Assembly (NCBI GenBank): GCA_020744425.1 | Contig: JAGMUV010000010.1 | Location: 1,798,001-1,862,000, forward strand | DNA: 64,000 nucleotides | Origin: Dactylonectria macrodidyma | Lineage: Eukaryota; Ascomycota; Sordariomycetes; Hypocreales; Nectriaceae | Direction: 5' to 3' | Part shown: piece by piece, positions 51,866 to 63,432 of the stretch | Layout of the letters: every line of letters begins with the position of its first letter | How positions within the stretch are numbered: position 1 is the first letter of the stretch | Notes under the pieces: generated by a model | What the model saw: only the letters and a program-made list of their open reading frames with translations | What the model was told of the DNA's origin: nothing | Database searches by the model: none | Program-made: the position numbers and the translations under genes

Positions 51866-52863
51866 GGATATCAGTTCTCTTCTTCGTCCTGCGGTGCTAT
51901 TCTCTGTGTTTCGCTACTGACCCAACATCATTCTTAGTGGAGGAGGAATGCGCGGCGCTCTCATGCATATTCGGCTGTAAACCGCTAAGGATGAGGATGT
52001 TTGTTTGGCAAACTGACGTGGTCCGACTGTGTGAAGAGTTTGGAGGATATGGAGTATGGGCGAGAATAAGGCAACCAGAGGACCAGTCAAGATATGGATT
52101 AACTGGATAGAACTTGTAGTCTTGATTATGTGCTGTCGTGATGCGCATATGAGATTGTCGGTATATCCTGGCTTGGAACCTTGTCTAACGTGAACGGTGT
52201 GCGTACGTACGGTTACAAGCGCGGGATAAACTAGCAATGTCGCTTCAAAGTCGCTTGAAAGTCGGCAAAATGGTGTTTTAGAAAGGGTTCGGAACGAATC
52301 GCCAATTACCTAGTTATTTATGAATAGCCTTTCTCTAGCGATGCAACTGTCTCCATTTCTTCCATCGTAGAAATTTAGTAGGCTGCATACATTCTCTAGG
52401 ATGAAAGAAACGACATCCTTCTTATGGCATTGCATCTACTCAATGCATTAAATTAAGATATCCTGCCATTTAGGTTATAAAAGCTGGCGATTATGTAGGC
52501 GTCACGATATCGGAAAATACATCGGAAGATAATATGGGGTTGTAAGACTCCATCATATCTCGGCGGCACTATCTCAAGTTTCAAGGTTGTGGCAGTGGTC
52601 ACCCAAGCTTTCCAACAGACAATGACAACAAGTTGTTAAGCTAGATTAGTCTTCAACTTTTGCATTTGCTTTACGTTATGTGGGGAAGCTGTCTGCCTCG
52701 ACCCCTGCGCCATTAGCTAACGTGTGACTGTAGGTGGGGGTAACTCAGCATGGGTCATCAATCATGCCGAACGACTTCTAATTTTTTGCTCCCCACCTCT
52801 CTCTCCAACTGCAACTATCAGCTGCCCCCTTCATCTAGGTGTTCGATAAGAATTAGCCTCGTC
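51866..52863. other. Intergenic, nothing recognised
   Basis: Presumably carries the promoter of the HET gene at its right end. Confidence 0.5.
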
Positions 52864-54902
52864 ATGAACCGGCTCAGGCGCCTGATTGGGCGCTCCAAAA
52901 CGGCAGATGCCGGCGAGAGCAGCGGCGGCCCTTTCGAGTACACACCGCTCAAAGACGCGTCCAACTTCCGGATCCTTCGCCTCCAGAACAGATTCAGAGA
53001 TGCCAACGGGGACCACGACCAGATTCAGCTGCGTGGATCTCTCATTGAAGCCTCTATCCACAATCCCCCGGAGTATTTTGCACTATCATATTGCTGGGGT
53101 GACTCGACGCTCTCCGAGGAAATTATCATCGACGGCCAGTCGCTTAATATTACAGCTAACTGCGCCTCTGCGCTGCGTCGCATGCTGCGTGGCAAGCTTG
53201 GAAGGCGTATCTGGGTCGACTCAATCTGTATCAATCAGTCTGATGCTCCCGACGCACTCAAGGAGCGGGGCCTGCAAGTAGCCATGATGGACCAGATTTA
53301 CAAGAACGCCACCCAGGTAAATGTGCACTTGGGCGAAGGCGATGCAGCCTCCGATGCAGCTTTCATGTCTCTGAAAAGTCTATCACTGGCCATGATTGGA
53401 GCAGGTGTCAGCGAGGTATTCAGAAAGAAGTACGACAGGCTGGCTGATGATGCGTTGAGTAGGTGCCCTAGACCTTGTTCAAGCTTGGTGACTAAATCAG
53501 AGTTAGTGGTGACTCCCGAATTTCCATATGGGAAATTGCACGGTGTCTTTCGCCTGCAGTGGTTCAGGCGCACTTGGGTAAGTAGACTCAAAATGACCTT
53601 CTAACAGGACCTACCGACTAACAGCATCCCGTCCAGGTGGTGCAAGAGGTTGCCCTCGCAAAACAAGTCATGTTCTACTGTGGTACTCATCTTATACGAT
53701 TTGAGCTTATTGTGCTGGCCGCAGACTTCACTAAGATTCCTTACTCGAAACTCGACGTTAACCCTTCGGCGCGGCACTGGCGATCATATCTCGAATTTCA
53801 TAGCCGTATCAAGGAATTGATCAGCTGGAGAGAAGAGCATGATCCTGCAGAGAAACTCACTTCCCTTTTAAGCCTGCTGGTAGTACCAGGCATGATCCTT
53901 GAGGCTACGAGGCCAGAGGACAAGGTCTTCGGGATGTTCGGTATATGCAAGAGGCTCGGCTACGAGTTGCCAGCACCAGACTACCAAAAGCCGCTGGCCG
54001 TCGTCTACACTGAAGCAGCCAAGGCTATTCTGCATTACGATCAAAGTCTTGAACTCTTGTCAGTGGCTACAGAAACTTCTGCCTGGGCCGATGGGCTTCC
54101 ATCATGGGTACCCAACTTCTCGGGCTGCATGAGCAAATGGTCCTTGTCGAGCCCACCTACAATTTGTTCTGTGGGGGCGAGGGAAAGTTTGAAGACCTCG
54201 GGCTCGACCCAGTGTCAATACCGCCTTGGGCCAGGTGAAATGGGACTCACGGTGAGAGGCCGGCGCCTTGACACGATATCGGCTGTTGGAAAGCCCTGGA
54301 AGACGGACTCCTATACTAGCCTTCTCGGGGGCTCTGAGAAAAATACAATGCAGTACGCTGACAGCCTCATCGACTGTATCAGCAGCTGGCTTGCGGTTCT
54401 CCAGGACCTCCCCAATTGTTCCAGCCGCGAGGCAGCTATGGAGTACATGACGCGTATTCTTACAAATAATGTCTCGGACAAATTTCCCCCGGTGCCATTT
54501 GAAGACATGGTACACTATCTAGCTGTTCTAGTTGCCATGTCTGCGTCGGAAAACCGTACGCGTTTTACTACATTAGTAAGCCTGCCTAACGGCTCTCTCA
54601 GCCGTCAGCAGGAAGAGTTCCTTGGCCTCATGGCTGGATGCAACCTTGCCATTACGCGAATCTTCGGCTCGATCTGGCAGACCATGTTTCGGACGGAGAG
54701 CGGTTACATGGGCATGGGGACACACACTCTGACCGGTGGTGACATAGTGGTCTTGTTCGAAGGCTGCGCTGTTGCGGGGGTTATCCGGCCGTTCTCTAGT
54801 GGTTTTAGATACGTTGGTCCCGCTTATGTGGATGGGATAATGGACAAGGAGCTCGGGAATCCAGGATCGGATACGGACAGCGAGTGGTTTGTTTTAGTCT
54901 GA
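52864..54902 (+). CDS. HET-domain (heterokaryon incompatibility) protein
   Basis: Two exons, 52864-53577 and 53637-54902, give 659 aa. The intron (59 nt) has GTAAGT donor, CGACTAACAG branch and CCAG acceptor. MNRLRRLIGRSK is the preferred start; the frame is open to an upstream ATG at 52750 (38 extra residues). The HET domain is complete: EYFALSYCWGDST, RRIWVDSICINQSD and MMDQIYKNATQVNVHLGE, then LQWFRRTW across the splice. The C-terminal region is the usual variable part, with GLPSWVPNFSG and a closing GDIVVLFEGCAVAGVIRP, both typical of fungal HET proteins. HET domains (TIR-like) trigger cell death in non-self recognition. No NLR or other sensor domain is fused to it. Confidence 0.92.
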
Positions 54903-55600
54903 CATACTAGATATAGCTTCGATTTTTTTAGGCCTTATCCGGCCACCTCGCGTCCGTATTTATGTCTCACAAGAAATCAGGCGTAAATAGAATTTGGTAA
55001 ATGGATTCAGCCTCAAGGCTATTCAGTCCTCTATCGTTGAGATCGTCCTCTCCGCCAAGTCATTCGCCCCAACGTGTTCCGACAAATCCAGACAGTGAGC
55101 TCTGAAGTACTTGAAACTTTTAAAACACGGTTCTGGTGTTTTATTAGCAACTTGAAGACCGGTCTTTGGTCACCTCTAGCTAGCTAGCCGCATAAGCTTG
55201 CCCATCGCTAAACTCGTGGCATCACTAAACTGTTACGTCTCATAGAAGGATATCTCGTCAATGATGCACATCAGTATACTATCTTGGGCAGTTGTGCGTG
55301 ATACGGCCTACGCCAATACTTCTAGCCTACGCTCTGATTATACCAATGAGAAGAATCTTGTGCATAAAGCCCTGAAGCCTATTACGGAGGATGTCGGGGA
55401 AGCTCTCAAGCTAGTTGTTGGAAAATATTGAATGGGCTTTAAGATTATCTATCATTCAAGATCTTGCATCAATAAACAAAAAAAATCATGAACTGTAGCT
55501 CTCACAGGTTTCCTTTCATGCATCCTCAACCGTCTTAAACCCCTCCCTTGCAAAATTAATTTACCTCGGCAACACATAGCATGGTTAGCGGCGTTGTTCG
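54903..55600. other. Intergenic between convergent genes, nothing recognised
   Basis: Lies between the HET gene stop codon and the 3' end of the minus-strand BPL_N gene. No gene supported. Confidence 0.5.
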
Positions 55601-56650
55601 TCAATAAAGCCAAGCTAAAGGATTTAAGTGACCTCGTCCTACTGCAGCAGCAGTGCTCATTGGTGTATCCCCAGCCTGCCTAGTGCTCGTGGTGGCCGAT
55701 TGTGATACATTGAACTGTCCCCCGTTAAGAGTTGCGGTGATAAAGTCGTAGCCCATGTCGAACTTAATACCGTCGGGATTCTTGATGCCGTACTCAGAGT
55801 CTAAAGAATACTATGTCAGCCGACAAGGCGATACTATGCCCGAGGAGGTAATGAACCAAGGAGGGTTACACTTACACCAATCACTGGTCGCCTCTGGATG
55901 TGGACCAACAAGACCGACCCAACCCTTACCATAGGGTGTCACAGACGCAGCCACATCTCCATTCTTGGAGTACGTTGCTATCACTCTCCCGTGCCCCTCA
56001 CTCTTGAAAGTCTTGTTTAGTCCAGTAATGGCGGCGCCGTCTTGAAAGTAGACCCATCGATTCTTTTCAGTGCTGCCGGAAGAGAATGTCCAGTCAACTT
56101 GAATAACAGTATCCTTTTCAGAACTGACCTGGGCTCCGTGCTGGGAGCGCTCGTCTATTGCATCAGCACCCCGTGGCAGGAGACCAAAGCCAGGCGAGTT
56201 ACCAGCAAGATATGCGCCAAGACAGAAGCCCATATAATGCCCCCCGGATGATACAAAGTCGTGTAAAGAGCCGTTGTACTTTTTGACCCTTTTCCATGCG
56301 TCATCCAAGTCTGTCACTATATGTCAGCCATGCCACCGGAAAGAAGACTGAATAATAGTTTGCAGAGTTGACATGGGTTTGATCGCTCTGAGGGAAATCT
56401 TACCAGGGCCTCCAGCCTGAGCATACACTTGTACGCCTTTCAGGCTGTTCTCATCTACATCCACATCTTCGTCGGGCCCAGCATACGTGACATGAAATTC
56501 CCAGGGGGATGATTTAAGCAACTTGGCAATGGCTTCGGGGCAGCCGGGGCACGCGGCTGGGCCACGGTACACCAATGCTTTTGATGATGAGTCTGTAGGT
56601 GCTATCGCACCTGCAACAGTGACCATTGTGGCTAGCAACGTGTTTCGCAT
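55601..56650 (-). CDS. Secreted BPL_N-domain (biotin-protein-ligase N-terminal type) protein
   Basis: Three exons, 56650-56404, 56316-55876 and 55800-55601, give 295 aa. The introns (87 and 75 nt) have GTAAGA and GTAAGT donors, GGCTGAC branch sequences and TAG acceptors. MRNTLLATMVTVAGAIA is a likely signal peptide; an upstream in-frame ATG at 56761 would bury it. The mature part reads ALVYRGPAACPGCPEAI, DLDDAWKRVKKYNGSLHDFV, SSGGHYMGFCLGAYLAGN, GLLPRGADAID and GWVGLVGPHPEATSDWY, the class-I glutamine-amidotransferase-like fold of the BPL_N family with its nucleophile-elbow-like GFCLGAYL. No biotin ligase catalytic domain follows. Fungal stand-alone secreted versions exist; their reaction is unknown. 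Confidence 0.85.
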
Positions 56651-57938
56651 AGTAATCGATCTAGGTTTAGGGCAGAGTTTGAGTGGAGAGGAAACTGTAG
56701 ATGGATATATGAAGTTGATGATGATGATGGAAAAAAAGGTAAAGATTAGGAGGGGAATCAAGATTTAAGTATCGGAATGACGAAGCTGTACCAAGACTAA
56801 TGCGAACACTGAGATGAGACCTTCGTTTGTGGCGTTTACGATTATACCAATCACAGGTTCAACCAAATTGTGGCTCGTCAACTGAGGCCTCCCTCGAATA
56901 CGGTATCGGTCCTCTAGTGCTGATGCATCTAGCGTGGTAGCGGCGGCAAAGTCGCTGGCGCAGTCCCACTTACAAATGCACGGCGCTTTGCGTTAGATGT
57001 TACTGGCGCTTTCGTACAGTATCAATCCAATGGAGGTTGGCTGTTAACGTGGTACTGGGATCATCGGGGCCAAAGCTTCAAGGCAACGCGGAATCTAACT
57101 TAAACGTTTGGACCACAGTCGCGGCGTACTCTATGCTACACTCTTTGATTCACTTAGTCTCATTATCTCGTGGCACGAGCTGCCGATCGAGAGTATCTGC
57201 CTAAAATCCCCAGCTTCTTCGAAGCTCTGCACTCCAGACCACCGTTTTTGCCAAGCGCATGCAATAAAATATGCCACGAAAAGTCTCTTTAATTGGCGCT
57301 CTCCCATAAAAAAATCCAATACAGCAGCAATGGTTTCTCGCAACATCAAACTTTCTGATGAACTTCACGTTTCTAGCTAGGGCTACGATAACAACCATCC
57401 CGTCATCAACGGACGATTTTGCGACCCCAAGACACGCGAACTCCAGATCACAGTCAGGAGCTAGTACATGGATCCACCATTTGTCGACATCGCCGTCACT
57501 AAACCCGCACGGGGATACGGGTCACTGCGTCCATCGCACAGCGCGCCCTTTTCCCGTCGAAAGCTGCTTTACAAGATGATGCGTATCGTTGACGAGTGCT
57601 GATTGACCATCGATTCTCTTACAGATACGACACATGCCATACGAGTCGTGCTGGCGCATGAGCTGACGATGAAAGAATGTAATAAGATAGCGGACGTGAT
57701 GGTTCATGTGATTTGGAACGAGACATAAGACCAGGATTGAACTACCACACACGTTCGCCATTTCCAATGGTCATGAGATCTATATATTTTTCTACTAAAA
57801 GAAAAAGAAAATGTTGGCCAGCAAACACATAAATTATTATTGGCTTATATCGTTACTCATTTAATCATCATTGTCGTCGGTGTAGATCAACATGAGATCC
57901 ATCGTGTTCTGGTAATCCACGCCTAAAAGTCCATCTCT
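56651..57938. other. Intergenic, nothing recognised
   Basis: About 1.3 kb with short frames only. The left end is the promoter of the BPL_N gene. Confidence 0.5.
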
Positions 57939-58691
57939 CTAGATCCGTCCACTCACCCTTCCCTCCTGGGCATACTCAGAGGGCGTTTTGAAAGCAGGCC
58001 CGTTCGGTTCATCCTGTCGCCCAGCAGGCGTCATATCCAGCCAAAGATGCGTAGCAGCCAGATTATCAATCCGGGACAAATTCGAGTACGTATGATAAAC
58101 CTGTCCGCCCTGTAGCTTGAAGACAAGAAAGGCCGGAACGTCGCTGCCGGTGGGATTCGTTCCCCCAGCCGCCTGGAACTCAGATGGCAGGTGATCGGAT
58201 CGCTCGTCGAACGCAGCGTGGAAGTCGTAGCTGAAGCTGGTAGAGGCGCTGCTCACCCACGGAATCGCCGGGAAGTTTTTCTCCTTGTACGGCGCGATCT
58301 TTTCAATCGGTGCGATGGAGACGACAGCCGCGGCGGTGTCTTTGTCTGCGAGGTGACGGAGATCTGGGAAATTGGCCACGATGAATGAACAGCCGTGGCA
58401 GCCTTCGTCGGCTGTCGGCTCGAACATGTGGTGGTAGATGATCAACTGGGACTTTGTGCCGAACAGGTCCTTCAGAGAGACGGGTCCGTCGATGCTTTGA
58501 AAGGTATAGTCCTTGGTCACAGGGACGAATGGCAGGGCCTGCCGCTCAGCGAGGATGGTCTCGTAGAGGCGGTGGTACTCCTGCTCTTTGGCCAAGAGAT
58601 TGAGGCGGGCTGTACGCCATTCATCAGTTGTTCCAATTTGAGTCGTGTCTAACTCAACTTTAGGAAATGGGTGAGGAGCCTGGCTAGACAT
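57939..58691 (-). CDS. DUF899 family thioredoxin-like protein
   Basis: An intronless frame of 250 aa from MSSQAPHPFPKVEL. The family pattern is clear: TTDEWRTARLNLLAKEQEYH, LPFVPVTKDYTFQ, LKDLFGTKSQLIIYHHMFE, then the Cys pair in EGCHGCSFIVANF, VSIAPIEKIAPYKE and IPWVSSASTSFSYDFHAAFD. It ends PAGRQDEPNGP. DUF899 proteins (PF05988) are predicted thioredoxin-fold proteins, common in bacteria and fungi; the CX2C pair could be redox active but the reaction is not established. No signal peptide, so probably cytosolic. Confidence 0.92.
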   Translation of the reverse strand: MSSQAPHPFPKVELDTTQIGTTDEWRTARLNLLAKEQEYHRLYETILAERQALPFVPVTKDYTFQSIDGPVSLKDLFGTKSQLIIYHHMFEPTADEGCHGCSFIVANFPDLRHLADKDTAAAVVSIAPIEKIAPYKEKNFPAIPWVSSASTSFSYDFHAAFDERSDHLPSEFQAAGGTNPTGSDVPAFLVFKLQGGQVYHTYSNLSRIDNLAATHLWLDMTPAGRQDEPNGPAFKTPSEYAQEGRVSGRI

Positions 58692-59600
58692 GGCGGCAGG
58701 GAGTCGTGCTTGACTTGTGGAAATGGTTGAAGTTGTGGTGTTTGCGAATCAGTACAGCGGCAACGCAGTAACTTATACCCCGCCTACGAGGGGATTGCGT
58801 TCTTCCCATCTAACTGAAGCCCCAACGTCCTCGCTCGAGACGGGTGTCGTTAATAAAGAAGTACTTTTGGGAGATAATGTGAGGCCGTTAATACAATATT
58901 GGAGCGAGGAAGCATCTCATCCTGCACGAACTTGTGCGCTTGAAAGCACAGGGCCTGATTAGTCCAACTGTGGGTAGGTTGGGTTGCTGCCTGATGTCGT
59001 CCTTGACCTGTGTGATGATTAGTGAACAGTCCGTCTGCTATAAAATGGCAGGCGGTGATGCAATGGCGTTCACTAAGTGGGGGTCTTACTCGCGTTACCC
59101 TATCGGTAAGCCAGCACGCAACACTTAGCTCGCTATTCTACTAATGGCTGAGAGCATCACGTCATTGCCGACGATGAGCCAACTACAGGAGGAAAAGGCT
59201 ATGTTCAAAACTCCTCAAGATAAAATACAAGATGAAACATCCGTAATCCGCAAAAGGCCGCCTTGAATATCTAAGTTGTTGTGCGCTCTGTCAAGGGCGA
59301 GTTACTACCACAATGGGCAAGGCCACCTTAACACTGATCTGATTGGCTCCTCCGTAAAATCGATGATCAACGGGCCACTTCTGGGGCTGTGCTAGCTCTT
59401 ACTTTAGATGCTTCGTCAACAAAAAGCCGACTTTCGGGAATAGGGGTGATATGTTTCGTCCTAGGATGACTCAGGCCGTGTTTTGAACTGGACTTGCTTT
59501 ACGCGGTGCACGTGTTTTTAAGACCAAGCCCGCCACGCATCGACTTGACCCCATCTCGTAAATTTGCGCAAATCATACCCCAGCCCAACCAACATCTGTC
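58692..59600. other. Intergenic between divergent genes
   Basis: Shared upstream region of the DUF899 gene (minus) and the zinc-cluster gene (plus). No gene recognised. Divergent arrangement makes co-regulation possible. Confidence 0.5.
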
Positions 59601-61260
59601 ATGGCAGAGTCGGTAAAGAAGCTGAAGTGGACGCGCGCGAGAGCGCCGAGAGTGAAGACGGGGTGTATAACATGGTATGTCACCAATTCTAGAAGACATT
59701 GAATACCTAACGTTAATTCACCTAGCAAGTCGGTAGACCTCTCCCAGGTACAGAGGTCTGAAAGCTAATTACGCATCTAGAATACGCCATTTGAAATGTG
59801 ATGAAGGCAAGCCAACGTGTCAGCGTTGCGACAAAGACAAGCTCACTTGTGACGGCTATGCCACTGCTGCCACTCGCCGTCCCAAGCACAAGTCAATCGT
59901 TAGGCCTGTGTCCAAATTACCCATCATCGCGCCTACCTCACGCCTCTTACTTCCGACACCCTTATCACTCCAATCAGATGCCTCAACAACTGAGCTTGAC
60001 CTCTGTCACCATGTTCGGGCCTACACTGTGTTGGAACTAGCCAACTCCCTGGCTCCCACGGAATTTTGGCAGAAATATGCTCTTCCTCTTAGCCACACCT
60101 ACCAGCCCATCGAATCAGCCATCTGCGCTCTTGGCAGTGCGCACAAGTACTTCAAGCGTCAGGATAAAATGGACCTTGCTACTCGACAGACTTGCGAAGA
60201 GGCATCTGTTGGGCAATACAACCGAGCTATCCGCGCCGCGCATCAGTACATGGGCTCGTCTGAGAGGAAGCTCGAGGTAATCCTCACATGTTGCCTGATC
60301 TTCATCTGCATCGAAAACCTCCACGGCCGCTATGAAAATGCTCTCCGCCATCTTGAGTCCGCTTTCTCGCTGCTGAATGCGTCCTACCAATGGGGCGGCT
60401 TGGAATCTCCAACGACTCCGGGTCAGCGACAGGACTTGACCGTGTTCCTCGGACATATCGGCCCTTTGCTCTGCGGGCTAGCATCGGACACGCTGTTTTA
60501 CATGGACGATGACATCTCTACGAAACTGGTCTCTGGTCTCATAGCGTGGGTTGAAGCCCAGGATCCCGTCGGCTTCGAAGATACATTGGCTGCGTTCCCT
60601 TCTGCTCAAGCCGCAGCCTTGGCATTGGTCCGGTTACAGAGCATGTGTGATGCGGAGCTTTGCGCCGACGACTGCGGTTCCTCAGACGGGGACTGTTGCC
60701 ACGCTTCAGCATCCGACTGTGACTCGGAGGACTGGTTCATCCAGACGCTCTTTGATGCCTGGAACGCTCGGTTCAATGCGTTCAGAGCGCAGTTTGATCA
60801 TGACAAGGCTACCGAATCGGAAATTCACCTAGTGAAAATACTAGACCTGGAGCAGGTGACATGGGAAGCAACGATGAAACAGGACTCCATCAACGACGAT
60901 CTAGATAGATCAGACTGCGAGAAAATTCTCCAGAGAGCAGAATCCCTGATTCAATACGAGACTACCGGTCTAGGACGCACCTTCAGCTTTGATGGCCATT
61001 TGGTCCCACCAGTTTCGCTGGTAATCATCTCATGTCCAGATCCTGACATTCAGTGGAAAGGGGTGAGTCTGCTCCGATCCATGCACCGGCGGGAGGGTAT
61101 ATGGGACAGTGAGGAGATGGCAAATGTCTATGCGGCTATGATCACTGCCAAGGAGAAGAAGCTTTTGAGCTGGGATGAAATCCCGGGGGATGTGCCGGGC
61201 TTGACGGGGTTGCTTGCATCTCTCCAGCTGTCGCCGTCTTCTGTCAAAGCCCTCTTGTAG
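59601..61260 (+). CDS. Zn2Cys6 transcription factor; zinc cluster split by two introns
   Basis: The ATG at 59601 opens MAESVKKLKWTRARAPRVKT. Exons are 59601-59674, an apparent 3-nt exon CAA at 59726-59728, and 59781-61260, giving 518 aa. Intron 1 has GTATGT, CCTAACG and CACCTAG; intron 2 has a weak GTCGGT donor, AGCTAAT and CATCTAG. This model yields a complete zinc cluster: C22, C25, C32, C39, C42, C49 (GCITC, KIRHLKC, EGKPTCQRC, KLTC). Direct joining of exon 1 to 59781 gives a stop at the junction; using the CCCAG acceptor at 59752 stays open but loses the second Cys. The rest matches fungal regulators with a C-terminal DUF3468-like region (YALPLSHTYQPIESAICALG, LTCCLIFICIENLHGRYENA). Possibly regulates the divergent DUF899 gene. 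Confidence 0.85.
59726..59728 (+). other. Apparent 3-nt microexon (CAA)
   Basis: Bases CAA between two acceptable introns supply the third base of Cys25 and the first two of Lys26. Without them the canonical zinc cluster cannot be formed. The upstream intron is textbook; the downstream donor GTCGGT is weak. Confidence 0.5.
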
Positions 61261-63432
61261 GGGCAACAGATTCCAGAACCACCTTGCTCAGTTCCCAGTA
61301 CGAATTCTATTGATTGGGAGGTTTTAATCCCAGCACTGAGAAGCTCGTTGTTCCGGGTGGTACATGCTCCCTTAGTTGGCCACTCTCATTTGGCCATGAT
61401 GCAATGCCTCAGTGACATTATACTAATATCATTATCAATGATGGCAACAATTTTTGTTCCTGGCTTGGAGCCAATTAATCCTCAGGAACAATTCGTCTAA
61501 ACTTTCAGGTCTGCAAAACCAAAAGCAGAGATGGATTGCACTGCGCATCCCCGTGTTCTCGTCAATTACCGGCTTAATAAGGCCAAGCACGTACGAGACC
61601 ATGTAAAGTAGTGAGATCTCCATAAAAAAACCAGGATCGAGTCTTTTAAAAGCATGACGCCTAGTATGCGTTACAGTCCGATTGAAAAATCACATAAACA
61701 ACGTTCGACTTCCGCAGAACTAAGATGTCCAAAATCTCAATCTCAAATTTCTAAAAACAAATTCACTTTCTTAACTATCACTTAATGAGTAATCTCAGTA
61801 CTCAGATAAGTGACACGCCTAAACGCTCTGCTAATATGAACCCTGGTCTCCTTTGGAACCCAAACCATCAGCTACCCTATACCCGGGTTGGCTGTCTGAG
61901 AATCATCTCAATTCCGTTGAGTTCTCTGACACTCGGGAGCATTACAGTACCCATGCGGGGCCAAGCCTAGCTGCTGGGATAGTGAGGGTTAGACCGATAC
62001 TACGCGCATTAATCGTAACCACGGCGACAAGGCCGACAGGCCGGCAAAGCTTGGATGTGTTTACTGCCTTCGAACGCAAGAAGTCCCCCAATCCAGCCTT
62101 TATAAACGGAGCTCTCGCGGTCCGCTCTGTAGAACTTGCTAAATTCACTCTTCAGAGGAGCACTGCGATTTCGATAGTCGAAGAATCTTCAGTCTCTTTT
62201 TCTAAATAGTATTTGATATGGAGAAGTTGTGTTCTCAGCTCTGCTTGCATGAAAAGGTTAGCTTGCTGTCTAATGCCGGTGGCTGTGGCCCTGTACCATT
62301 CGATCGGCTAAACATCCCAAGCCTTTGTGAGAGGCTCCCCTTGGTTGATGCTACTCAAAGAAAGGGTGCGGTGGATTGGTCTATATAAGATGAAGTAACA
62401 GGGAAGGAGAAGGAGCTGAGCTAAGATCGCTGCTAATTTAGCTGGCACAACCACCACTTCAGCAGAAATCAGCGTTACTAGAGTAATGATGTAGCCAAGC
62501 AGCAGGGTGAAGTCGTCACAATTCTACTAGATAAGTAAATAAACCCAATTCAGGAATAAGGTATTGAATACTGCCACATATCTTTACCTAAGACTTCAGC
62601 GTTCAAGTTGAATTTAACCCACTCCCTGCTGTAATCTGTTGATTGGATCAGTCGGCTGATACTGAGGACTTCAACCCGTCTCGATTGACCAATAGCATCC
62701 ATGTCCCACAGCTCTTTAGCACTATTTTTACTACTGCTGGCGCTCTTCGCAGTAGACAGGCTTTTTTAGTGGTGTCGGAAAATTTCCGCTAAGAACTTTG
62801 CTCTAAAATGAAATGTCTTCATCTTCCCGAGCCTTGACTGGAATCAGGCATATTCCCATGTGTCTCGCGAAGCATAAGTTATTTGCTACACATAGCGGAG
62901 ATGACTGTGACTACCTGTTCCGTGGCCTGCCTCCCTGCTGGTGCACAGAGAGTGTGGTTGTTTAAAGAGGGAGTGAGCAGGTCTATTTCCATGAACCGTT
63001 GACTCATAGATAAACGTGACCTCCAGACTTGAACCTGATTAATTGTTAAGATCAGGGATATGTACGGCTGGGACTGTGGCCGAAAAATGTGCAAACCCTG
63101 GCGATTGTATCCATAGCGTCGCCTTTTTACCAACAGATTTCACACTTCCAACGACCCCTCCGTGATGGAAGCTACCTCAGGCATGTCTCTGCAACCATGA
63201 GATAAGAATTCGTCCTTTGCCAGCCACTTACTCAGAATAAAATTGTCAAGTCCAGACCTGTACCGGAGTTTTTGCATGAAGACAGGCCAGCTCCTCATAC
63301 TACGCAACTTAGCATCTCAAAGCGTGATCTTCTGAAGCATCTCTTTTAATGCAATAAAATGATATTTTCTACAAAATCTCTATTTTTTTAATTAATTCAA
63401 ATTAAAACAACAGAGAAAATAAAACACGTCAT
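61261..63432. other. Intergenic, nothing recognised
   Basis: About 2.2 kb between convergent genes. Short frames (for example near 61853-62209) show no domain. No RNA gene or transposon end was seen. Confidence 0.45.
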
